Source of the DNA: Alphaproteobacteria bacterium
GTDB lineage: Bacteria; Pseudomonadota; Alphaproteobacteria; JAEULC01
Reading direction: 5' to 3'
Length of the DNA: 20,574 nt
Assembly (NCBI GenBank): GCA_020851015.1
Contig: JADZDN010000383.1
Coordinates: 1-20,574 of the forward strand
The notes under the pieces were generated by a model. The model was not told the DNA's origin. It saw only the letters and a list, made by a program, of their open reading frames with translations, and made no database searches. A program made the position numbers and the translations under genes. Shown in pieces: positions 15,276-20,574 of the stretch (position 1 is its first letter; the number at the start of each line of letters is the position of its first letter).

Positions 15276-15748
15276 TCGCGATACCTAACGTGCCCAAATG
15301 GCCAAGACACGGAGACTTGGTAAGTGCGTACGCTTGACGCCAGATCGATCTGGCCACCGGTTGACGTGCCATCGGGAAAGAATCGTATCCTTGCATCCGC
15401 CAAGGATTGGCTGGGGAAAGCCGGCTTGAACACGATCTTCGCATTCGGCGGGAGCGTCCGCGTGAAATTGTCGACACTACGCGCATATTTGTTCGCCAAG
15501 ACTTGGATGTCCGCGCTGGTTTCCCGGCGCTGGGTCACCGCCTGTTGGCGCAGCCAGCGAAAGTCCGCGGCCAGGGTTCGTGCCGCCGCCTTGATCTTCG
15601 CATCGTCTGAAGCGTGCCCGGTGAGCGGGGGCACGATTAAAGCGATCAAGGCAACGATGGCCAAGACAACAAGGAGCTCGATCAGCGTGAAGCCGTCCGC
15701 ACTACCTTGGTCGGTGAAACGCGAAAGAGGACTACCAGTTCGCGACAT
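15272..15748 (-). CDS. gspH: T2SS minor pseudopilin GspH
   Basis: A 158-residue pseudopilin from ATG 15748, which lies inside the last 17 bases of gspG. The leader MSRTGSPLSRFTDQGSADG is followed by FTLIELLVVLAIVALIALIV with Glu at +5. The GspH-specific segment ARTLAADFRWLRQQAVTQRRE follows, and ARIRFFPDGTSTGGQIDL is the conserved C-terminal strand region of GspH/FimT proteins. The open frame continues 37 codons upstream within gspG, but that stretch is not conserved-looking. GspH sits between GspG and the tip complex in the pseudopilus. Confidence 0.9.
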   Translation of the reverse strand: MSRTGSPLSRFTDQGSADGFTLIELLVVLAIVALIALIVPPLTGHASDDAKIKAAARTLAADFRWLRQQAVTQRRETSADIQVLANKYARSVDNFTRTLPPNAKIVFKPAFPSQSLADARIRFFPDGTSTGGQIDLASSVRTYQVSVSWPFGHVRYRE

Positions 15749-16193
15749 CTTGGTTCTCGCCGGTTCCGCCGGACGCTCTATCCGCGCCCAGGGTGAATAG
15801 GTCGAATTCGCCGTGCTCGCCCGGAAAGCGATAGACATAGGGCACGCCCCAGGGGTCAACGAGCTGCGATTCCTTCTTCACATAAGGGCCGTTCCAGCCT
15901 TCTGCCCCCGATGGCTTTGCCATCAATGCCCTTGGTCCTTCCTCCTGCGACGGATAGCGCCCCACATCCAGGCGAAACATGTCGATCGTCGTCGAGAGGC
16001 TCTGTATCTGAACCTTGGCGATGTCGGTTTTCGCCTTCCCTAGGGAGCGAAAGACCGGCGGCGCGGCGACCGCGGCCAAGAGCCCGAGAATCACGAGAAC
16101 AACGAGGAGTTCCATCAGCGTGAACCCGGCGTCGCGGCGGTCTTGGGTTGCCCATGTGCCACGCTCGTATGGATGGGATGCTTTCCTGGGCAT
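15732..16193 (-). CDS. gspG: T2SS major pseudopilin GspG
   Basis: A 153-residue major pseudopilin that polymerises into the periplasmic pseudopilus. ATG 16193 is two bases after the gspF stop (TAGGAATG, where TAGGA may also serve as binding site). The frame is open for 156 more codons upstream, but these are antisense-like filler within gspF. The leader of 22 residues precedes GFTLMELLVVLVILGLLAAV with Glu28 at +5. The GspG hallmarks are clear: TTIDMFRLDVGRYPSQEEG, WNGPYVKKE, DPWGVPYVYRFPGEHGEFD and the calcium-site tail GENQDVANW. The leader is unusually long. Confidence 0.95.
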   Translation of the reverse strand: MPRKASHPYERGTWATQDRRDAGFTLMELLVVLVILGLLAAVAAPPVFRSLGKAKTDIAKVQIQSLSTTIDMFRLDVGRYPSQEEGPRALMAKPSGAEGWNGPYVKKESQLVDPWGVPYVYRFPGEHGEFDLFTLGADRASGGTGENQDVANW

Positions 16194-16195
16194 TC

Positions 16196-17419
16196 CTATC
16201 CCACCATCTGGTTGACGCTGATGAGGGCGGTGAGGATCGAGGCGACGAGGCCGGCAATGATGAGCCCGAGAAAGACCGTCAGGGCCGGTACGAGCAGCGC
16301 CATCAACCGATCCAGGAGGCGCTGCACGTCTTGGTCCAACAAGTCCGCCGCCTGGGTCAACAGGTCGGGAAGCTTGCCGGTTTCCTCGCCGACGCGAACG
16401 AACTCGACCACCGCCTGTGGCACAACAGGGTGGCGCAAGGAATCCGCCAAGCGTTTTCCTTCCTTGACGAATACTGCCGCATCGGCGGCAATCGCGGCTA
16501 CCCGCCGATTGCGCAGGATCGTGCCGGAGAGCTCGATGCTCGCGGGCAGTGCCACGCCATTCTCCACGAGCATGCCGAGCGTGCGCGTGAAGCGAGCGAT
16601 CTCGAGGCAAGTTACGACACTGCGCAGCACGGGGACGCGAAGGGTCATTGTGTCGGCCCATTCCGAATTGCGCAGCCGCTTGGCGCCCATGACCGCAAGG
16701 ACTATTGCTAACGTGATCGCGATTGTCGCCAGGGCCAGGTGATCCTCGGCTACTGCGCTCGCGGCCATCAGCGCCGAAAGGGACAAGGACGGCGTGATGC
16801 CCGAGTCCTCGATCAACGGACGGAATTGCGGAATTACGAAGATCAGGATGACCAGGATAGATGCCCCCGCCATGACTAAGAGTACGGCCGGATAGACGAG
16901 CGCCGACCGCACGGCGGAGCGCAAGGATTCCGAGCGTGCGAGGAATGAAGCAAGGCGAGTAAGTGCGGCGTCAAGGAAACCGCCTTGTTCCGCGGCCTGA
17001 ACGGTGGCCCAGTAAAATCGCGGGAATACTCCGCCATGGACCTGGAGTGCTTGGGACAGCGCCGCTCCCGACCGGACCCGTCTTCTAAGGTCCTGGGTCA
17101 ATTCGCGCACGTTGCGCGCTCCCGCAGCGTCGGTCAGGACGACAAGTGCCCGATCCACGGTGAGGCCAGCACCTATCAGGGCCGCCATCTGCTGTGTCAG
17201 TAACGCAATGTCACGCGACGACGGATTCCGGTCCCCAACTCGACCTAGTCGGTTAACCAGTGCTTCGACCCAGTTGGGTGGGCGCGAAGGCGAAGCGCTG
17301 ATGGGCAGATGTCCCTGGTCTTGAAGCAGCGCGATTGCATTCTTGGAATCGCTAGCCTCGATCTCGCCGGCCAGGAACTCGCCGGTTCGCGCCAGGGCCT
17401 TGTAGTGAAACATGGGCAT
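16196..17419 (-). CDS. gspF: T2SS inner-membrane platform protein GspF
   Basis: A 407-residue polytopic protein with two T2SSF domains. The N-terminus PMFHYKALARTGEFLAGEIEA is followed by LTQQMAALIGAGLTVDRAL in the first domain and RFTRTLGMLVENGVALPASI in the second. Three membrane spans are visible (about 170-190, 220-240 and 375-395), as expected. GspF anchors the assembly ATPase to the platform. ATG 17419 overlaps the gspE stop as TGATG; an upstream TTG at 17422 is less likely. Confidence 0.95.
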   Translation of the reverse strand: MPMFHYKALARTGEFLAGEIEASDSKNAIALLQDQGHLPISASPSRPPNWVEALVNRLGRVGDRNPSSRDIALLTQQMAALIGAGLTVDRALVVLTDAAGARNVRELTQDLRRRVRSGAALSQALQVHGGVFPRFYWATVQAAEQGGFLDAALTRLASFLARSESLRSAVRSALVYPAVLLVMAGASILVILIFVIPQFRPLIEDSGITPSLSLSALMAASAVAEDHLALATIAITLAIVLAVMGAKRLRNSEWADTMTLRVPVLRSVVTCLEIARFTRTLGMLVENGVALPASIELSGTILRNRRVAAIAADAAVFVKEGKRLADSLRHPVVPQAVVEFVRVGEETGKLPDLLTQAADLLDQDVQRLLDRLMALLVPALTVFLGLIIAGLVASILTALISVNQMVG

Positions 17420-19122
17420 CAAGCGTCGCCTGTCGCGCGCATTACCTCATCGACGGTGGTGAGCCCTTCGAGGCATTTGCGCGCGCCGTTCAATTGAATA
17501 GTTTCCATGCCCGCAGCGACGGCCGCCCGCTGCAACTCGTCGCGTGGTGCATGGCGCATGACGAGAGACCTGATCGCGTCCGACATGACCAGTATCTCGG
17601 CAATGGCGGTGCGCCCGGAAAACCCCTTGTTGTCGCAACGGGTGCACCCCGCCGGCTTGAAGAGCACCGCGGAATTCGGTAGCGGCTGCTCGATGCCCAA
17701 CTTCTTGGTGAGTTCTGACGGCGCGGGATACGCCTGGCTGCAGTGCGGGCAAAGACGACGAACGAGGCGCTGAGCAACCACGCCGTTCACCGTTGACGCA
17801 ATGAGATAATCGTCGACTCCCATGTCGAGCAATCGATTGATGGCGCTTACCGCGTCGTTGGTATGGAGTGTTGAGAGGACTAGATGGCCTGTGAGGGCAG
17901 CTTGCACGGCTATACGCGCCGTTTCGGCATCACGGATTTCGCCGACGAGGATGATATCCGGATCGTGGCGGAGAAACGACCGCAAGGCAGTGGCGAAGGT
18001 TAGCCCGATCTGCGGCTGGACCTGGGTCTGATTGATGCCATCAAGCTGATACTCGACCGGATCTTCCACGGTGAGAATTTTCAGTTCGGGTGTGCGAACC
18101 TCAATTAGCGAAGTGTAGAGGGTAGTCGTCTTCCCACTGCCGGTCGGTCCAGTGATCAGCAAGATGCCATGAGGCCGTCTTAACACCGAGAAGTAGCGCT
18201 GCAGCATTGCCTCGTCGTAGCCCAGCACACCGAAATCGAGCCCAACATGCCCGCGATCAAGGATTCGAAGTACAATGTTCTCGCCATGGATTGTCGGCAC
18301 TATAGAGACACGGAAATCGATCTCGCGGCCGCGTACCGGCGTACGGAATTTCCCGTCTTGTGGTAGCCGCCGCTCGGCGATGTCCAGCCGGGCCATGATC
18401 TTGATCCGCGAACTGACTGCTGGGCCAAGACGTCCAGGTAGTTCATCTATGGTTCTAAGTGCCCCGTCGGAGCGATAATTCACGCGAAGGGTCGTCTCCG
18501 CCTGTTCGATATGAATGTCCGACGCCCGCGCTTCGACCGCGCCATCGATCCAAAGATTGACTAGGCGAATGACTGGCGCTTCGCTCGCCAGGTCTTTGAG
18601 ACGTTCCGCATCTTCGGCGCGGTTCTCGTCAGTTCCGCTTTCGAATCCAGCCACGATGCGCTCGGTCTTGGTCGCGCCGTCGCCGTAAAGAAGGTCGAGA
18701 TGGTGCGCGATGTCCGATGGCAACCCCACGCGGTAGGAGACCGGGGCGCTTGCAGCATAGCGGACAGCATCGATGGCCGCGGTATCCAAAGGATCGGCCA
18801 TGGCAATGGTCACGCCGGTCGCATCCGCCGCAATTGGGGCGATGCCGGATTGCCGTAGGAATTTTTGCGATAGCCGTAGTGACTGAACCGCCGCTCTTGG
18901 GAAATCTTGAGCCGCGAGGAGTGGCGCTTTCGTGAATTCGGCGAGCGCTTCCGCTATGGTCCGTTCCGATGCTAGTCCGAGCTTGACAAGTACCGACGGC
19001 AATCGTTCGGAGGTCTCGTCCTGGAGGCGCTTGGCGCGCTCCAACGCTTCTGGAGTCAGTGCGCCCTTTGCCAATAGAAATTCGACGAATTCCTGCGTCG
19101 GATGGGACAGATCGATCGACAC
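17419..19122 (-). CDS. gspE: T2SS assembly ATPase GspE
   Basis: A 567-residue cytoplasmic ATPase that powers pseudopilus assembly. GTG 19122 is chosen because GGGGA lies five bases upstream and the N1 domain starts here (SIDLSHPTQEFVEFLLAKG). The frame is open to 19245, but that would run through the preceding small ORF. From this start: the N-terminal GspL-binding domain to about 150, the Asp box near 200, Walker A GPTGSGKTTT (325-334), Walker B DIILVGEIRD (389-398), His box LSTLHTND (416-423), and the four zinc cysteines in CPHC (458-461) and CTRC (493-496) typical of GspE rather than PilT. It is the first certain gene of the gsp operon. Confidence 0.95.
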   Translation of the reverse strand: MSIDLSHPTQEFVEFLLAKGALTPEALERAKRLQDETSERLPSVLVKLGLASERTIAEALAEFTKAPLLAAQDFPRAAVQSLRLSQKFLRQSGIAPIAADATGVTIAMADPLDTAAIDAVRYAASAPVSYRVGLPSDIAHHLDLLYGDGATKTERIVAGFESGTDENRAEDAERLKDLASEAPVIRLVNLWIDGAVEARASDIHIEQAETTLRVNYRSDGALRTIDELPGRLGPAVSSRIKIMARLDIAERRLPQDGKFRTPVRGREIDFRVSIVPTIHGENIVLRILDRGHVGLDFGVLGYDEAMLQRYFSVLRRPHGILLITGPTGSGKTTTLYTSLIEVRTPELKILTVEDPVEYQLDGINQTQVQPQIGLTFATALRSFLRHDPDIILVGEIRDAETARIAVQAALTGHLVLSTLHTNDAVSAINRLLDMGVDDYLIASTVNGVVAQRLVRRLCPHCSQAYPAPSELTKKLGIEQPLPNSAVLFKPAGCTRCDNKGFSGRTAIAEILVMSDAIRSLVMRHAPRDELQRAAVAAGMETIQLNGARKCLEGLTTVDEVMRATGDA

Positions 19123-19123
19123 G

Positions 19124-19363
19124 TCATTCCCCAACCCACGCGGGCAGACGCTGGAGCCAGCCTCGATCGAACGCCGCGGCCTTATTGCGGGGATCGAGCA
19201 GGCTGGTGTCAGGACAACCGCAGTCCGCAACCATGCATTCACCACCTATGCACTCGGTTACCCAAACAATACTACTGAAACTCGGCGCTTGAGCGCAGGC
19301 ATTTTCAGCGGCATTAGCCTCCAGATCGGAGCGACAACCATTCAAGGGCTTGTGCGGGTTCAT
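19124..19363 (-). CDS. Putative 79-aa cysteine-rich leader ORF of the gsp operon
   Basis: An ATG at 19363 is preceded eight bases earlier by AAAGGG, a good ribosome binding site. The frame ends one base before the gspE GTG, and its last codons hold the gspE binding site GGGGA. The predicted protein has six cysteines, four of them clustered in TECIGGECMVADCGC. It has no signal peptide or membrane span. I recognise no family. It could be a coupled accessory subunit, a regulatory leader peptide, or chance. The binding sites and the exact fit to gspE favour translation, but coding character cannot be proven by eye. Confidence 0.4.
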   Translation of the reverse strand: MNPHKPLNGCRSDLEANAAENACAQAPSFSSIVWVTECIGGECMVADCGCPDTSLLDPRNKAAAFDRGWLQRLPAWVGE

Positions 19364-19637
19364 TGAGAGAGCCCTTTAAAACGGATGGTACCTGTGTCGC
19401 GTCTTTCTAGCTTCGTCCGGAGCAATTGATTCGAATTGCCAACGTTAACGAGCGCGATTCGCATAGAAACGCCCCGATTACTTGCCATCTCGATTGAAAG
19501 TCAATTTTGGACTGTAGCTCGGCAGTCACAGCTACCAGGATTGCGGTGTGGATGACGCAGCAGATGCATAAAAATGATTGTGCACGTGGGTGGTTGTTTC
19601 TCAAAAATAGGGTCGTCATATAGTTGCGCAAGTTGCT
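19364..19637. promoter_or_regulatory. Divergent promoter region between the gsp operon and the SpvB-like gene
   Basis: These 274 AT-richer bases hold no convincing gene. Toward gsp (minus strand), a TTGACT -35 candidate lies at 19499-19504, with only a weak -10 (TAATCG or GTAATC) 17-18 bases on. An inverted repeat GCAATT (19422-19427) / AATTGC (19434-19439) and the palindrome CGTTAACG (19443-19450) follow downstream of it. Toward the SpvB-like gene, TATAGT at 19619-19624 resembles a -10, but it would leave almost no leader before ATG 19638. Promoter assignments are weak; the repeats are candidate regulator sites. Confidence 0.4.
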
Positions 19638-20574
19638 ATGGGGCGTCCAATGGCGGGCATTTGCGGTCGGGTCTTGGGTGGAGCAGCAAGGTCCAGGTCG
19701 GGGCGAATCGCGGCCGCACTGATTCTAGCGATGACAGCCGCAGGAGGGCCCTTGCTGGCCCAGAAGGGCGTAGCGACTATGTCGCTGCCCGGTTCGTTCG
19801 CCGTTGGAGAGGGGGGTGCAGCAGCCTACTCGATTCCCATTGCTGTTCCGCCAGGAACGGGAGGAATGGAGCCGAAGTTGACGCTGACCTATAGCAGCCA
19901 GGCTGGCAACGGCGACGTCGGAGTGGGGTGGTCGCTATCCGGCTTGCCCGTCGTATCGCGCTGCGCGCGAACGATGGCGCAGGATGGTGTCGTGGGCGGT
20001 GTCAATTACGATGCGAATGACCGATTCTGCCTGGACGGCCAGCGCCTGGTGGCGATCGCCGGCGGGACTTACGGAGCGGATCTGACAGAGTACCGCACCG
20101 AGTTGGAAGGGTTCAGCAAGATTGTCTCCCACGGCACGGCGGGCACCGGACCTGCCTGGTTCGAGGTCTGGAGCAAGGCTGGCGTGATCATGCAGTTCGG
20201 CAACACTGCCGACAGCCGAATCGAGGCGCAGGGCAGCCAGACGGCGCGGTTGTGGGCCGTGAACAAGGTAATGGACACTACGGGCAACTACTGGACTGTC
20301 AGCTATATCGAAGACAACACCAACGGCGATTACCGGCCTGACCGAATCGACTACACTGGGAACGATTCGCCAAGCTTGTCGCCTGCATTGGCGCCTTATG
20401 CATCTGTTCGGTTCGATTACGAGGATCGGGCTGACGTTACCGCGCAATATCACGCCGGCTCGCTTGTCAAGACAATGAAACGGCTCGTGAAGATTAGGAC
20501 GCTGGAGGGCACGGTTCCGGTCCGCGAGTATCAGCTCCAGTACCAGTACAGCACCACGACCCAGCGCAGCCGGC
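19638..20574 (+). CDS. SpvB/Rhs-type secreted protein, N-terminal part (continues beyond window)
   Basis: The frame has no stop from 19611 to the window end, giving 312 residues of a protein likely to be very large. A Sec signal is visible: basic segment RSRSGR, hydrophobic core IAAALILAMTAAG, and likely cleavage after LLA at about residue 41. The mature N-terminus matches the SpvB domain of Salmonella SpvB and TcdB/TcaC-type toxins: AYSIPIAVPPGTGGMEPKLT, then LTYSSQAGNGDVGVGWSLSG and the conserved RFCLDGQRL. Such domains usually precede Rhs/YD-repeat shells with a variable C-terminal effector, which is not in view. ATG 19650 (GGGGCG upstream) is an alternative start. It is divergent from the gsp operon, so it may be the cargo of this T2SS. 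Confidence 0.85.
   Translation, partial: MGRPMAGICGRVLGGAARSRSGRIAAALILAMTAAGGPLLAQKGVATMSLPGSFAVGEGGAAAYSIPIAVPPGTGGMEPKLTLTYSSQAGNGDVGVGWSLSGLPVVSRCARTMAQDGVVGGVNYDANDRFCLDGQRLVAIAGGTYGADLTEYRTELEGFSKIVSHGTAGTGPAWFEVWSKAGVIMQFGNTADSRIEAQGSQTARLWAVNKVMDTTGNYWTVSYIEDNTNGDYRPDRIDYTGNDSPSLSPALAPYASVRFDYEDRADVTAQYHAGSLVKTMKRLVKIRTLEGTVPVREYQLQYQYSTTTQRSR

Noticed and set aside
15732..16661. gspG with a 309-residue product
   Set aside because: The first 156 codons overlap gspF in another frame; ATG 16193 gives the normal GspG size and follows the gspF stop by two bases.
17419..19245. gspE starting at 19245
   Set aside because: The extra 41 codons do not look like GspE, and GTG 19122 has a good binding site and starts the N-terminal domain.

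Overview
The window looks like a chromosome segment of a high-GC alphaproteobacterium. The evidence is an ISC-type iron-sulfur cluster operon tail (hscA, fdx, iscX), a GC-rich backbone with strong G/C third positions, and an mnmA promoter whose -10 box lies almost on the start codon. Assignment to an order, possibly Rhodospirillales-like, is a guess from gene content.

Left part, 1-6550, housekeeping: the end of hscA, then fdx and iscX, with a TenA-type thiaminase II whose GTG overlaps the iscX stop. Convergent to these is a CPA1-family Na+/H+ antiporter on the minus strand. Next come a small putative exported peptide (+), an isopenicillin-N-synthase-like 2-oxoglutarate/Fe(II) dioxygenase (-), a divergent OsmC-family protein (+), mnmA (+), and a CAU-decoding tRNA (6551-6625).

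Junction, 6604-8570: abutting and overlapping the tRNA 3' end is the C-terminal half of a large serine recombinase (-). It is fused at about 7470 to a decayed ISL3-family transposase carrying an in-frame stop, an internal deletion and frameshifts. This looks like the edge of an integrated element that used the tRNA gene as its attachment site.

Right part, 8612-20574, accessory, visibly less GC-rich: an 11-gene type II secretion operon on the minus strand, read gspE-F-G-H-I-J-L-M-N(C-like)-D-K, with most junctions overlapping or only 1-4 bases apart. It resembles the Xanthomonas xps order, but gspK has moved from between J and L to the end. No prepilin peptidase (gspO) is in the window. A 79-codon cysteine-rich reading frame with its own ribosome binding site ends one base before gspE. 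Divergent from the operon, a gene for a signal-peptide-bearing SpvB/Rhs-type protein starts at about 19638 and runs off the window. The layout suggests an acquired T2SS paired with a large secreted SpvB/Rhs protein as its dedicated cargo. This is inference, and it is the most interesting hypothesis here.

No rRNA or CRISPR array was seen. Start codons were re-chosen for tenA, the antiporter, gspE, gspF, gspG, gspH and gspL from ribosome binding sites, overlaps with neighbours and family N-termini.
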